Assembly: GCF_950295315.1 (NCBI RefSeq)
Contig: NC_080171.1
Span: forward strand, 29,580,682 to 29,644,681
Source of the DNA: Erinaceus europaeus
Lineage: Eukaryota > Chordata > Mammalia > Eulipotyphla > Erinaceidae
Length of the DNA: 64,000 nt
Reading direction: 5' to 3'
In this document: positions 23,310 through 34,049 of the stretch, one piece after another
Layout of the letters: each line of letters opens with the position of its first letter
Numbering within the stretch: position 1 is the stretch's first letter
Notes under the pieces: generated by a model
Database searches by the model: none
What the model was told of the DNA's origin: nothing
Seen by the model: only the letters and a program-made list of their open reading frames with translations
Translations under genes and position numbers: made by a program

Positions 23310-23480
23310 AAATTTGTTATTGGGGGATTAGTGATTTATAGTAAATACAATTATTGGTACATGTGTAAAAATTTCTCAGTTTTCTGCAAAGCACTTTCAC
23401 CCCCAGCCTAGGTCTTCCTTCACCATCATGCACTATGGCCTGAAAGTTCCCCCCCTTTTACTTTGGTGCAATATACCACA
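23310..23480 (-). repeat. old L1-type 3' end, minus
   Basis: TTGTTATTGGGGGATTAGTG, TTCTCAGTTTTCTGCAAAGC and CTTCACCATCATGCACTATG define it. Confidence 0.6.
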
Positions 23481-24134
23481 TTATTGTAATCTTTAATCAT
23501 ATACCAGAGATTAGCATTTTATAGTTTGACATAAGGATGCCCTCATTTTATAGAACCTTCATGATTTTTATTGTTAGATACTGACTTGCCATCAGATTTC
23601 TTATTTTACTGCTTTGCTTCATTATATCTGTACATAAATATATAACAACTTAGCAGTGTTAATTGGAACCTAACTCTTTATAGTGTGGTAATTTATCACC
23701 TGAATTTCTATCCTTCAAAGTAGTTGTTAAATACTGATAGAAATAAGTATGAAGATTGTAAGTTGTTCTCACTAATATTTAGAAGTTTCCTTTTAAGTTA
23801 GTTGGTTTTTAAAAACTTTTTTTATTGAGGTTAATACTTGACAGTGCAGTCACTGACTTATACATATAATTTTATTATGTACTAGGCTCCCAAAGTTTTC
23901 TACTTCTCCCTCCAGGCCTTCCTTCCCTAGAGTCCTTTGTAAGTGAGTTAACTCTTTCCCCTCTTAAACTTTACTGAGGCAGAATTCACAAGCAAAGATT
24001 ATAAGATATTTAAAGTATAGAATGTGATGGTTTGATATGTGTGTGTGTGTGTGTACTTGCATGAGTTTGTGTCTTTGTGTGTATGTATAATGAAAAATTT
24101 TTTCCCATTGAGTTAAAATTTTTTTAAAAAATTA

Positions 24135-24318
24135 ACTATTACTGGATACAGACAGAGAAATTGAGGGGGAGATAGAGAAAGAAAGAGACAGAGAGACATG
24201 AGCACCTCTCTGCTTCACTTGAGAAGCTTTCCCTCTGCAGGTGAGGATCAGGGGCTTGAACCTGTCTTTGTGCACTGTAATGTGTGCACTTAACCAGGTG
24301 CATCACTACCTGGTCCCT
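24135..24318 (-). repeat. SINE-A, minus
   Basis: ATTACTGGATACAGACAGAG, TTTCCCTCTGCAGGTGAGGA and CACTACCTGGTCCC identify it. Confidence 0.8.
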
Positions 24319-24344
24319 CCGGTTGACCTATTGAGTTTTTTAAA

Positions 24345-24605
24345 AATATTTATTTATTCCCTTTTGTTACCCTTGTTGTTTATAGTTGTTGTTACTGATG
24401 TCGTCATTGTTGGATAGAACAGAGAGAAGTGAAGAGAGGAGGGGAAGACAGAGGGGGAGAGGAAGATAGACACCTGCAGACCTGCTTCACCATTTGTGAA
24501 GCTACTCCCCTACAGGTGGGGAGCCGGGGGCTCGAACCAGGATCCTTACACTGGTCCTTCCGCTTTACACCATGTGCGCTTAACCCGCTGCGCTACTGCA
24601 AGAGT
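24345..24605 (-). repeat. SINE-B, minus
   Basis: TTATTCCCTTTTGTTACCCT, GGATAGAACAGAGAGAAGTG and CGCTTAACCCGCTGCGCTAC identify a CpG-rich, young copy. Confidence 0.9.
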
Positions 24606-24629
24606 CTCCCTGTTGAGTTTTTAACATAT

Positions 24630-24675
24630 CCATCCATCCATCCATCTATCCACCCATCCATCCATCCACCCACCA
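24630..24675 (+). repeat. (CATC)n microsatellite
   Basis: About 11 imperfect CATC/CACC tetramers. Confidence 0.95.
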
Positions 24676-24899
24676 CCTCACTTACTGCTGTCGAGTGTGT
24701 ACATTTAGAAATGTTTTTCTGTTTTTAGCTAATACAGTGTCATTAGGTATAGTCACCATGTTATATATTACCTTTTCAGGCCACATTTATTTGCAACTTG
24801 AAGCTTGTACCATTTACCAATCCTTCCCGTGTCTCTTGCCCCAGCTTCTAGTAATCACTTTTCTTTTTTGTTTTTTAAAAGGTTAAAGGTAAATTTAAA

Positions 24900-25108
24900 A
24901 AACTTTATTATCTTTATTTATTTATTGGATAGAGATAGCCAGAAATTGAGAGGAAAGAGGAGATAGGGGGAAAGAGACACTTGGTACACTGCTTCATTAC
25001 TCACAAAGCTTCATTACTCACAAAGCTTTGCCCCTGAAGGTAGGAACTGGGGGCTCGAACCTGATCTTTGTTCACTGTGCTCAGCCAGGTGCGCCACCCA
25101 GCCCTGAA
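24900..25108 (-). repeat. SINE-A, minus
   Basis: TTTATTGGATAGAGATAGCC and GTGCGCCACCCAGCCCTGAA identify it. A 20-bp slip (CAAAGCTTCATTACTCA) is duplicated at ~25000-25025. Confidence 0.85.
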
Positions 25109-25149
25109 ATCACTTTTCTCCTCTCTAATTTTACCAGTTGACTTTTTAA

Positions 25150-25258
25150 AAAAAAATTTTAAATTTATTTTTGGGGGAATTAAGGATTTACAGTCAAAAG
25201 TAAAATATAATAGTTTGTACATGTACATTTCCACATAACAATACAACCCCTGCCTTTT
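25150..25258 (-). repeat. L1 3' end, minus, short
   Basis: ATTTTTGGGGGAATTAAGGA, AGTTTGTACATGTACATTT and ACATAACAATACAACCCC identify about 100 bp of L1 terminus. Confidence 0.7.
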
Positions 25259-25774
25259 TTTTTTAAAGCTTCTACTTGTAAGTGATATCATTCAGTATTT
25301 GTTTTTATCAGGCTTATTTTACTTAACATAATGCCCTATAGATTTATCCATGTTATAGCAAATGAGGTGACCTTCTATTTTAACATTATAAATAGTCACA
25401 AGTCAATGAAAAACCTCAGTCATGGTGGACACCATATAGGATGATGGAGATCCATAGGTGTATGGTAGGTTATTCCTTCTAGGTCTGAGTAATTACACTA
25501 TGACACTTATATAATGACAAAATCATATAATGTCATATTCTCAAAACCTATCACCACAGTTAAATAGTACATGACTATCAATACTAAATATTGCCACATT
25601 TCTTTCTTTTGTTATTCATTAGTGGATTTTAGGTTGTTTCCACTCTTAGCTATTGTAGCACTGCTATGAATGCAGGAGTATAAATATATCTTTTGAGGTA
25701 ATGACTTTGTGTCCTTTGGATATATACCCAGAGCTAAGATTTCTGGATCACATGACAATATATATTTCTCATCT

Positions 25775-26058
25775 AGGGTTATCGCTGGGGCTCAGTGCCT
25801 GCACTACAAATCCACTGCTCCTGGAGGCCATTTTTCCCATTTTGTTGCCCTTGTTATTGTTGTTGGATAGGATAGAGAGAACTCGAAAGAGGAGGGGAAG
25901 ACAGAGGGGGAGAGAAAGATAGACACCTGCCGACCTGCTTCACCACTTGTGAAGCGACCCCCCTTCAGGTGGGGAGCTGGGGGCTCGAATTGGGATCCTT
26001 GTGCCAGTCCTGTGCTTTGTGCCATGTGTGCTTAACCTGCTGCGCTACCTCTGGACCA
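25775..26058 (-). repeat. SINE-B, minus, long form, inside an L1
   Basis: AGGGTTATCGCTGGGGCTCA, CCACTGCTCCTGGAGGCC and ACCTGCTGCGCTACCTCTGG mark it. The L1 resumes directly on either side. Confidence 0.9.
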
Positions 26059-26201
26059 GCAACAGTTATATTTTTAATCTTAAGGAATCGCCTTACATAG
26101 TGTCATTACAAATCTGTATTCCCACCAGTGTTTTAGAAGGGTTTCTTCACTACCATCAATCTCTTCCCACACCTCTTTTTGATAAAAGCCAACCTAACAT
26201 G

Positions 26202-26435
26202 TTTGAAGTAATATCTCAGTGGTTTTTTGGTTTGTATTACCATGGTGATTTATGGTGCTGAGCATCTTTCCATGAGCTGGTTGGCCATTTGTGTGTCTTC
26301 TTTGGGAATTTATCTCTGTAGATCCTTTTCACATTTTTATTTAATTTTTGAATGTTTACCTACTAATTTTTTCGTTGAGGGGGTTGGTTAATGCTTTATA
26401 GTGCAGTCATTGATACATGAGTACAATTTTATTAT
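26202..26435. repeat. 234-bp duplicated block, copy 1
   Basis: Starting TTTGAAGTAATATCTCAGTG and ending GTACAATTTTATTAT, this block recurs at 28268-28501 with about 7 mismatches. It spans the end of an old L1 and the start of another repeat, so the junction itself is duplicated. Confidence 0.9.
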
Positions 26436-26590
26436 GTATCAGGACCCCACAGTTCTCTTCCACTTCTTCCCTCTCCTTCCCCAGAGTCCTTTGCCTTGAT
26501 GTAAGACACCAGCTGCAGCCCATGTTTCGTTTCATGTTCTCCCTTCCTGTCCCTGTTTATTAAGTCCCCCTTATAAGTGAGATTATTTGG
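26345..26590 (-). repeat. old L1-type 3' end, minus
   Basis: TTTTTTCGTTGAGGGGGTTG, CTTTATAGTGCAGTCATTGA and CCCCAGAGTCCTTTGCCTTG define it. Confidence 0.6.
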
Positions 26591-26859
26591 TATATAATTT
26601 CAGAGCATAGTTGACACATGTACATAAATGTGTGTATAGTACATCTGCTGTTGAGTATAAAGCTCCTGTTCCCTTCCACTTCCCTGACCCGATGCTTCCA
26701 CCCTCTGAAGAGGCACTTTGGTTACTGTTGTTTTTCAAGTTTGTTTGCTTTAGTTTCAGATGTGAATGAAGCCTTCTCACAGTTGTCTTTCACCTCTTTA
26801 CTTATAAAATGACTTCCAGTTCTATCCATATTCTATGAATGCTACAATGACTCTTAATG

Positions 26860-27560
26860 GCCTACATGAGAGTGATTGGGAATGGCAGATGGTAGTATGG
26901 ATGTGGAGGGAAAGGAGCTCTGGAGCACTGGTGGTGGGAATGCAAGTGCTGCAGCCTCATTGGAAAACAGTATGGGAGGCCTTAAACACATAAAAATGGA
27001 AATACTCTTTGATGCATACCCTTAGGTGTTGCTGAGGAGTTATTCTGATGCAGTCTCCGCCCCCAGGTTTTACTACGCCCCGCAAAATCCTAGCAGTGCC
27101 CCCTACAACCAGTCCTGGCCCTACACGTCACCCCTGGTTGTCGCCCAATAAAAAGCCCCCTCACCCCCCCCCCCCTCTGGGCTCTCAGCTCTCCCTCTCT
27201 GAGGTCTCGCTCCCTGCTCTCCCCCCCCACCCCCCGTGGTCAGGTAGTGGGGACGGCCATTGCCGGCTGGCTCCACGTGGTCTGAACCAAACCCCCCCCC
27301 CCCATCCTATAATAAAGATTTGTGTACCCCTTTGCTCTGGACGTCCGCTCTCTTCTCCGCGGTGCAGCCCGACACCAGACCGCCTCAACAACACTTAGGT
27401 ATATATCCAAAGGATAGGAACAGGGGGTCTGCAGGTTATGTTCCCCTCTATGTTCATGGCCACAGCGGTTCACAGTAGCCCAGATATGGAAGCAGCCTAA
27501 CTGCCCATCAGCAGATGATTGGATGAAGGAGTTAATGGTATATGTAGTCAATGGGATAAT
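26860..27560 (+). repeat. L1 3' region, plus, split by a solo LTR
   Basis: GGAAAACAGTATGGGAGGCC before the LTR and TATATATCCAAAGGATAGGA, GGTTCACAGTAGCCCAGATA, AACTGCCCATCAGCAGATG after it are sense L1. Removing the LTR and one target duplication gives continuous L1 sequence. Confidence 0.85.
27027..27393 (+). mobile_element. solo LTR of an endogenous retrovirus (367 bp)
   Basis: The element begins TGTTGCTGAGG and ends CCTCAACAACA, which are near-perfect inverted ends. It is flanked by the 6-bp duplication CTTAGG (27021-27026 and 27394-27399). Inside are an AATAAAAAGC TATA-like box (~27147) and AATAAA (27311-27316) followed by GT-rich sequence, in plus orientation. It is C-rich. No internal retroviral sequence is present, so it arose by LTR-LTR recombination. 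The class looks ERV1/ERV2-like from the 6-bp duplication. Confidence 0.92.
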
Positions 27561-27584
27561 AATGGCCTTTTCACTTTTCTTTTT

Positions 27585-27702
27585 AATTACCAGAGCATTC
27601 CTCAGCTCTGGATATGGTGGTGGTGGGTTGAACCTGAGACCTCAGAGCTTCAGGCATGAGAGTCTGTTTGCATAACCATTATTCTGTCTCCCAAGTGGGA
27701 AG
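27585..27702 (-). repeat. SINE-D, minus
   Basis: CAGAGCATTCCTCAGCTCTG and TTGAACCTGAGACCTCAGAG identify it. Confidence 0.75.
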
Positions 27703-27875
27703 TCTTACTCTATTTCTGTGTTCCCATGACTTTGCTTTAGTTCCCTACCTCTAGGACATTTTTTTTAGTGTCCCTGATGCTTTGAAGGCTGTCTGCATTT
27801 GGACCTGGTTTTCAAGAGACCCATGATCTGTTTTGTGCTTCAACCTTTTTTTCTGTCCAAGGAGATTCCCACTCT

Positions 27876-27936
27876 TGTATGTATGTATGTATGTATGTAT
27901 ACATACATACATACATACATGTATGTATGTATGTAT
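27876..27936 (+). repeat. palindromic (TGTA)n/(TACA)n microsatellite
   Basis: Six TGTA units switch to TACA units at 27900/27901 and back to TGTA at ~27920. The first switch is the centre of a perfect 40-bp inverted repeat. Confidence 0.95.
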
Positions 27937-28129
27937 CTATATTGGTTTTTATTTTCCTTTTAAATATTTTTAACTCTGAATTAATCTGTGCATATAGAAG
28001 GTGGTAAGAATCTCAAAACATGTATTCTTAAGAAGGCATAATGTGAGGAAAAGGATTAAATATTCTAACTGCTCTTTATAAAACATGATAAGCCAATTCT
28101 GTTTTCACTGAGGCCCATATTTTTATAAT

Positions 28130-28265
28130 TTAATTTTTTTATTTGTGATTAATCATAGGGTATAAGACTGTAAGATTACAGTGTATGATTCCATATCATA
28201 CCCACCACCAATGTTCTGTGTCCCCTCCTTCCCACTTCCCAAAGATAAACACTATAGTTCTCACA
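28130..28265 (-). repeat. LR1 3' end, minus
   Basis: TTTATTTGTGATTAATCATA, GATTCCATATCATACCCACC and ACACTATAGTTCTCAC match LR1 ends at ~6740 and ~14760. Confidence 0.65.
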
Positions 28266-28267
28266 CA

Positions 28268-28501
28268 TTTGAAGTAATATCTCAGTGGTTTTTTGGTTTG
28301 TATTTCCATGGTGATTTATGGTGCTGAGCATCTTTCCATGAGCTGGTTGACCATTTGTGTGTCTTCTTTGGGAATTTGTCTCTGTAGTTCCTTTTCACAT
28401 TTTAATTTAATTTTTGAATGTTTACCTACTAATTTTTTCATTGAGGGGGTTGGTTAATGCTTTATAGTGCAGTCATTGATACATGAGTACAGTTTTATTA
28501 T
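28268..28501. repeat. 234-bp duplicated block, copy 2
   Basis: It is the second copy of 26202-26435, same orientation, about 97% identical. It is inserted between two LR1-like ends, and I see no clear target duplication. Confidence 0.9.
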
Positions 28502-28568
28502 CATGTGGAATTGTACCCCTTTTATACTATCCTACTGATCATTATTAAATCAATAATAATAATAAAAA
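28502..28568 (+). repeat. LR1-like 3' end, plus
   Basis: CATGTGGAATTGTACCCCTT and TTATTAAATCAATAATAATA resemble the sense 3' terminus of LR1 (~12425-12500). Confidence 0.5.
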
Positions 28569-28739
28569 GGTGTTCAGTAGCTTCAATTCCTGAAAACGTC
28601 AAGGCATTTGTAATGTAAACCAACCCCCCCTCCATTTGGCCACTCTTCTCGTAGCGCATACCTAGCACACGAAAGGAAGTTGGAAGTCAGTTTCTTTGTT
28701 TCGTCCATGTGCCTTCGTATCCCATCTGTTTATTGATAC

Positions 28740-28872
28740 CATTTTTCATCATCTCTTCTCCATTCCCTTCCTCCCTCCCTTCTGTCCTCTCTCCTTTCCT
28801 CCCTTCTGTCTTTCCTTCCTTCTCTATATTTCCCTTTTTCTCTTTTCTCTCCCTCTCTCTCTCTCTCTCTCT
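28740..28872 (+). repeat. CT-rich tract
   Basis: The stretch is dominated by TTCCTCCCT, TCCTTCCTTC and (CT)n. The open frames over it are low complexity. Confidence 0.85.
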
Positions 28873-28904
28873 CATCACTTATTCATTCCTTCACTATTTA
28901 TACA

Positions 28905-29155
28905 GGTCTGGGGATTGAACCCAAGGACTCATGCATGGATGATACTACTGAACTGCCTCCCAGGTTCAGTTTTCATTCCACATGTTTTTCATAGAGGGAG
29001 AAACACCAGAGCACTGTTCCACATCCGCGGAGTTTCCTGCGTGCTGTCCATGGTGCTCCCAGGTGGTCCCGAGGCTCAAACTCAGACCTCATGTAGCAAG
29101 GTTAGGAGATGTCTCAGCAAGTAGAGCACATGCCTTGCATACGTATGAAGTGATC
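28905..29155 (-). repeat. SINE-C-like fragments, minus
   Basis: GGGGATTGAACCCAAGGACT and AGGCTCAAACTCAGACCTCA suggest two antisense SINE fragments. Confidence 0.5.
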
Positions 29156-29159
29156 TTTA

Positions 29160-29640
29160 GACAAATTTAAGTAAAAAAAAAAAAAACTTTAGTCAATATT
29201 TTACTGTCATCTGGATGTGTTTGAGATCCACTATGTTTTCCAGAAGTCATAAGAACTTACTTTTTAGTGAAATCAATAGCTGAAAATTGTTTTAAATTCT
29301 CAAAGCTCTCATGGAAAATTAGCACATATAAATCATCTATGTTTTACCTGCATATATTAACATATATAAATCATCTGTGTTTTACTTGTCATATAGTAAA
29401 AAAAAATACCATCTGATTAAACACTAAATCTGCATTATAGCTCCCCAAGAGGGTATTGAATGTTAAATCTCCATTATAGCTTTCCAGGGTATTTTTTTCT
29501 TCTAGATCAAAGGTGGGAATACCGGTGAACTCAGATGAGAATTTACGGCAAGGTACTAGTTTTGTAGTTATAGTAAAATATGCTTTTCTTGTCACCTGAA
29601 CTATTAACAGTCTTAACACTGATCCCTCACTTAAAGAATT
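29160..29640 (+). other. intron with two short tandem duplications
   Basis: ATATAAATCATCTATGTTTTAC (29327 area) is repeated at ~29360, and AATCTGCATTATAGCT / AATCTCCATTATAGCT lie ~58 bp apart at 29426-29485. Otherwise unique-looking. Confidence 0.6.
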
Positions 29641-29644
29641 TGAA

Positions 29645-29795
29645 GGGCATGAGAGATGGCTCTGCAACAGAGCACTGGGCTTTCATGGCTGAGGCTCTAA
29701 CTTCAGTCCCCAGCGCTACATATGCTGACATTGAACAGTAACCACGCTCTCACTCTGTCTCTCTCACAAAAAAATAAATAAATGATTGAGATAAA
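29645..29795 (+). repeat. SINE-C, plus
   Basis: GAGAGATGGCTCTGCAACAG, AACTTCAGTCCCCAGCGCTA and an AAAATAAATAAATG tail define it. Confidence 0.7.
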
Positions 29796-29912
29796 ACTAA
29801 GAACACATTTAATAATAAGTCTCAGTAGGACTTGGCACTGTGACTAAATTTCAGGACATCCTGCATATGAAAGAAGTGTTCGAAGTTTGAGTATGTTTAA
29901 AACTTTATACTA

Positions 29913-30214
29913 GGGAGTCGGGCAGTAGCGCAGTGGGTTACGCGCACGTGGCTCAAAGCCCAAGGACTAATCTAAGGATCCCAGTTCGAGCCCCCGGCTC
30001 CCCACCTGCAGGGGAGTCGCTTCACAGGTGGTGAAGCAGGTCTGCAGGTGTCTATCTTTCTCTCCCCCTCTCTGTCTTCCCCTCCTCTCTCCATTTCTCT
30101 GTCCTATCCAACAATGACATCAATAACAACAATAATAACTACAACAACAAAACAACAAGGGCAACAAAAGGGAATAAATAAATAAAATAAAATAAAATAT
30201 TAAAAACCTAAAAA
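29913..30214 (+). repeat. SINE-B, plus, nearly intact
   Basis: It has the head GGGAGTCGGGCAGTAGCGCA, GAGCCCCCGGCTCCCCACCT, the body GTCGCTTCACAGGTGGTGAA and tail CAACAAAAGGGAATAAATA. TTTATACTA at 29904-29912 and 30215-30223 is the target duplication. It is the best reference copy of the short form. Confidence 0.95.
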
Positions 30215-30329
30215 TTTATACTAAATCGAAGTTAAAAATACCAAACCTAATTGCCATAATTAAAAGTGCACATATGTTTAAATGAAGCATAATTAGTATC
30301 TTATTAGTATCAAACAGCATTTGGATTAT

Positions 30330-30605
30330 TTTTTTCAATTGAGATTAAATTCACACAGCATAAAATCAACCGGTTTATAGTGCATGGTGTTATTAAATGG
30401 TGTTTTGTATACTCAGCCCTAGTGCATGACCTTCTTATTTCTGTCTAGTTCTAGACCTTTATATTACCCCCAAAGGAGACCCTCATATTTACTGAACAGT
30501 CATTCCCAGAAGTGGCAACCTCTAGTTTACTTTCATGATTCATCTATTCTGGATATTTCAAGTTCATGAAATCACAATTCACCACAGTTTGCTTCTCACT
30601 TCTCT
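30330..30605 (-). repeat. ancient L1M-type 3' end, minus
   Basis: TTGAGATTAAATTCACACAG, AAAATCAACCGGTTTATAGT and ATTCATCTATTCTGGATATT follow the well-known antisense L1M pattern. Confidence 0.75.
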
Positions 30606-30639
30606 TTTGGTTTGTTTTTGAGGTTTATTTAGATTGCAG

Positions 30640-32290
30640 CGTGTATGGGTATTCAGTTTTTCTTTGTGCATATATAGCATGGACATTAGAAAAATTGGTG
30701 GCAAATTCTTAATAAACTAAGAATGATTCATTAACTAAGATAAATAGAGCTTAAAATGGGAAGTCTTTAAAAATATGCTTAGCATTATATTTTATGTTAA
30801 TTCAAAAAAATCTATTTTTCTGTTTTAATAAAGGGAGAGTAAGATTCTAATGTAGTCAGTGAGTGAGTTACAGGTCTGTCAGTAACATTATAATATTTCT
30901 TGGTTAAAAGTTCTACCTCTATTGCTAGTTACAAGAGAATCTGGCTGGAAGTTGATATATAGTACAGAAATACTGATCATTAACTTGGAAATGAAATATT
31001 TAAGCTCTGTCTTATTCTCACTTTATGTGAAGCTAGAATTCATTTGTAAATATGTAGGAACTACTTATTTGTAGAAAATTAGATTGATATTAAAGGAAAA
31101 AAAGTCATAACATTTGTTAAACAACAGGAAGGCAGACTGTGTTTAAGAGGATGCTACATTGATGGTTTTGTAATAGGAGAGATTAGGCTCAACTTGGAAA
31201 ACAGTAAGGACAAGTGGGGACTTATATTTAAGGAGGAGAACCAGCAGATAGGGCAGACCTTGTTAATCCTGTGTTGGGTAAGCTGACTCGATGTAAATTT
31301 GCAGAATTTATTTTATTCTTGGTTCACCCCTCTGCTCTATTTGGGTCATAGCCCTGCAGAGGCCACAGTTTTGAGCTTAGGCTTCTCCTCTCCTCAGAGC
31401 ACTAAATTGCCAACGTTTCTGTTACTTGTTTATTTTCTATAGTTTTGCTTTGCTGCTTTCTGCTTTGCTTTTTTAATTAACCTCTTGCCTTGTGTAGTTT
31501 CAGAATTATCAAATGTCTCTAGAGGCAAAATGTTGGGGTCACATCTCTGCAACTCCCTTCTTTCAGGACACTTGGCAGCTCTGAACTCCAATTTTTGCCT
31601 CCAGTTCTTTGACATTGCTGAAAGCTCTGATGACTTCTCTGCCTCTTAGCAGCTGCCCTTGCTTGGCCTTGGTTTCTTCTGGACTTGGCCCCATGCACCT
31701 TTTCTCTTGGTTGATTTTGCTTTGTATCCTTTCACTGTAAGAAGTCATAGATGTGAATGTGACTGTGTGCTGAATCCTATGATTCTTCTGAGAAAATCTC
31801 TAAACCTGGGATGGTGTTGGGACCTTAACACACATGCCCATAATGAGTTGCCATTAAGTTTTATTGTATCAGAAATTCTAGTGTTCTGCTGAGGATGATT
31901 GGAGATGGATGGTACTGTAACATCCTTAACATCATGTATGTGTAAGACCATGGCTCAGAGATGAAGTTACTCAAAGTTGTTCACTTACTAATTCCAGAAT
32001 GAGGAATTATGTCTGTCTAATCCTAAAACTCCTCTGGTCTTTCTTTATGTCTTTTATCCTCAGTTGAATGAGCAAAATTACAAATATGTCAAGGTTTCAG
32101 TTTGTCAAATTTGTACATTATTTGGGAATTTAAAAATTTAACCCTCTCATTACGTATACGAACAGTTGGAGTTTAGAGACTTAACTATTATTACTGTTTC
32201 CTAATGGCATTTTACTGTATTTCTCTCCTCCAACAAGAATATCAGTAATTTAGCAATTTGTTTTCAATTAGGTAATTGTTAATTTGCTAG
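30640..32290 (+). other. intron, mostly unique; possible old LTR remnant ~31400-31850
   Basis: Most of the stretch shows nothing. Around 31490-31800, GGCAAAATGTTGGGGTCACA, TTGGCAGCTCTGAACTCCAA and TTTGTATCCTTTCACTGTAA have the feel of an ancient mammalian LTR, but I cannot name it. Confidence 0.35.
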
Positions 32291-32307
32291 ATACACTAGC
32301 TTTCTCT

Positions 32308-32330
32308 GTGTGTGTGTGTGTGTGTGTGTG
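32308..32330 (+). repeat. (GT)n microsatellite
   Basis: About 11 GT units. Confidence 0.95.
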
Positions 32331-32409
32331 CTTTGTGTGTACCTTCATAGCTGTAACGAATGGCAAGTACTATTACATGTATTTTCTTTTTTTAAAAAGA
32401 AATTAAATT

Positions 32410-32602
32410 TTTTTTGTCTTTATTTATTGGATAGAGATAGTCAGAAATTGAAAGGGTGGGGAGATAGAGCCAGAGAGACACCTGCTACACTGCTTCATCA
32501 CTCACAAAGCTTTCCCCCTGCAGGTGGGGACAGGGGCTCAAACCTGGGTCCTTGCACATTGTAACATGCGTGTTCAACCAGGTGCACCACCACCAGGCCC
32601 CT
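32410..32602 (-). repeat. SINE-A, minus
   Basis: TTTATTGGATAGAGATAGTC, TTTCCCCCTGCAGGTGGGGA and CAGGTGCACCACCACCAGGC identify it. Confidence 0.85.
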
Positions 32603-32824
32603 ACGTGGATTTTCTATGAAAACTTTTGTTTCTGATATTTAGCAGATACTATGTCACAAGATAGGAGTCAAATTATATGACTATTGGGCTGTTGGAGAAG
32701 TCATGACACATTTTTGCATAGAAAAACAAAAAGGACATCATGACTTTTCTGACAAGTCAACAGAATGTTCTATTTACATAGGGAGAGATTTTCTTTCACC
32801 TTAGACCTGTCATTTTGGGACTTG

Positions 32825-32940
32825 TTTTTTTCCTCTGCTCAACTCTGGCTTATAGTGATGCAGGGGATTGAACCTGGGACTTTGGAGCCTCAGGTGTGAA
32901 AGTCTTTTTGCATAACCATTATGTTATCTACCCCACGACC
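32825..32940 (-). repeat. SINE-D, minus
   Basis: CTCAACTCTGGCTTATAGTG and GGGATTGAACCTGGGACTTT identify it. Confidence 0.8.
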
Positions 32941-33044
32941 ATCTGTCATTTCAACACAAGAAATGACAAAACTATCCAGTCACAAATTGCCAATGGGCTA
33001 TTTTTCTTTTTCAAAAAACTTAAAAAATTTTTTTTAACTTTTTT

Positions 33045-33218
33045 TTTTATTGGATAGAGACAGCCAGAAATTGAGAGGGGAGGAGACAGAGAGGGAGAGA
33101 GACAGAGAGATACTTGTAGACCTGTTTCACCATTTGCAAAGCTTTCCCCCCGCTCAAACCCAGGTCCTCGCACACTGTGACATATGTGATCAACCAGGTG
33201 CACCACCTCCCAGCCCCC
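33045..33218 (-). repeat. SINE-A, minus, with internal deletion
   Basis: TTATTGGATAGAGACAGCCA and ACCAGGTGCACCACCTCCCA bound it. The CTGCAGGTGGGGACCAGGGG box is missing (TTTCCCCCCGCTCAAACCC). Confidence 0.8.
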
Positions 33219-33219
33219 A

Positions 33220-34015
33220 ATGGGATATTTTTTGGTTTTGTATTAATTTAGAAATTTTCCCTAAAGAAAAGAAAAAAGAAATTCTCCCTCATGATTGTGT
33301 TGTTTTAAAATGACATTGTAGGTGTTTTAAAACATGTAATTTAGCCTCAGAATTGTAGATGAGTGCAAGGTTAAGGGAGTGCTGTGACTGACAAAGTCAA
33401 GGCAGTGTTTTTATTCTAGTGGACTTAAAGCAACCCATTGCCTGGACTCTAGAATTGAGAAAGATTTACTATTTTTATTTAACAAGATATGTTTTATTAA
33501 TATCTAATAACAGTTTGCATTTGTATCAGGTTGGTAGTCTACAAATAGCCTTCACATATACTATGTATGTTGAGCCAGAGCACTTAACTAAACTGTTTTA
33601 CACCTGAGGGAACTGATGCTGGGAGAAAGTAAATGGTTACTTAGGGCCATACTGCTGGTGAGAAGAAACAGACACAAATCCAAAACTTTAACTCCCTCTA
33701 TATGTGTATGTGTAATTTCAATACTTCCTGTTCTCCTTGGATGTCAGTTCAGCTCTCATGGAAATCGGTGACTATATACTTGAGGGAGAAGGTGACATTT
33801 TTAGGTTTAATTTTGACAGTGCTTAATAGTTTAACACAAGGACAACTTTAAGTCTGACTAAAGCAGATAAAAAAAAAAAAACAGTGGGATTTACAAGACA
33901 TTCTGCATGATAGTGACACCATACAGCAGAGAATTTGAGAATTTCGTCCTGCTTTGAGAAGCTCTATGGGTAAATGTTTTTCTGTTTTTCATGAAGCAGT
34001 TTTTCATGATTGGTT
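33220..34015 (+). other. intron, unique-looking
   Basis: Nothing recognised apart from homopolymer A and T runs. Confidence 0.45.
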
Positions 34016-34049
34016 TTTTTTTTTCCCTTGGTATTTTATTTTTTTATTA

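Larger units (their letters stand above)
23815..26340 (-). repeat. fragmented old L1 3' region, minus, with younger insertions
   Basis: Pieces of antisense L1M-like 3' sequence recur in order: TTTACTGAGGCAGAATTCAC (23972), TATGTGCACTGTAATGTGTG region, TAGGTATAGTCACCATGTTA (24745), ATTTATCCATGTTATAGCAA (25343), TCCTTTGGATATATACCCAG (25713), GTATTCCCACCAGTG (26117), ATCTCAGTGGTTTTTTGG (26212), TTGTGTGTCTTCTTTGGG (26289). Several SINEs and a short L1 end are inserted and are listed separately. Confidence 0.7.

Noticed and set aside
27048..27398. 116-aa Pro-rich frame
   Set aside because: It is translation of the C-rich solo LTR.
28696..29124. 142-aa frame with a hydrophobic Phe/Ser/Leu-rich start
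   Set aside because: The hydrophobic part is translation of a CT-rich tract; the rest is SINE fragments.
29913..29990. tRNA gene in SINE heads
   Set aside because: Box-B-like GGTTCGAGCC-type motifs are part of tRNA-derived SINEs; no cloverleaf with an anticodon arm could be drawn with confidence.
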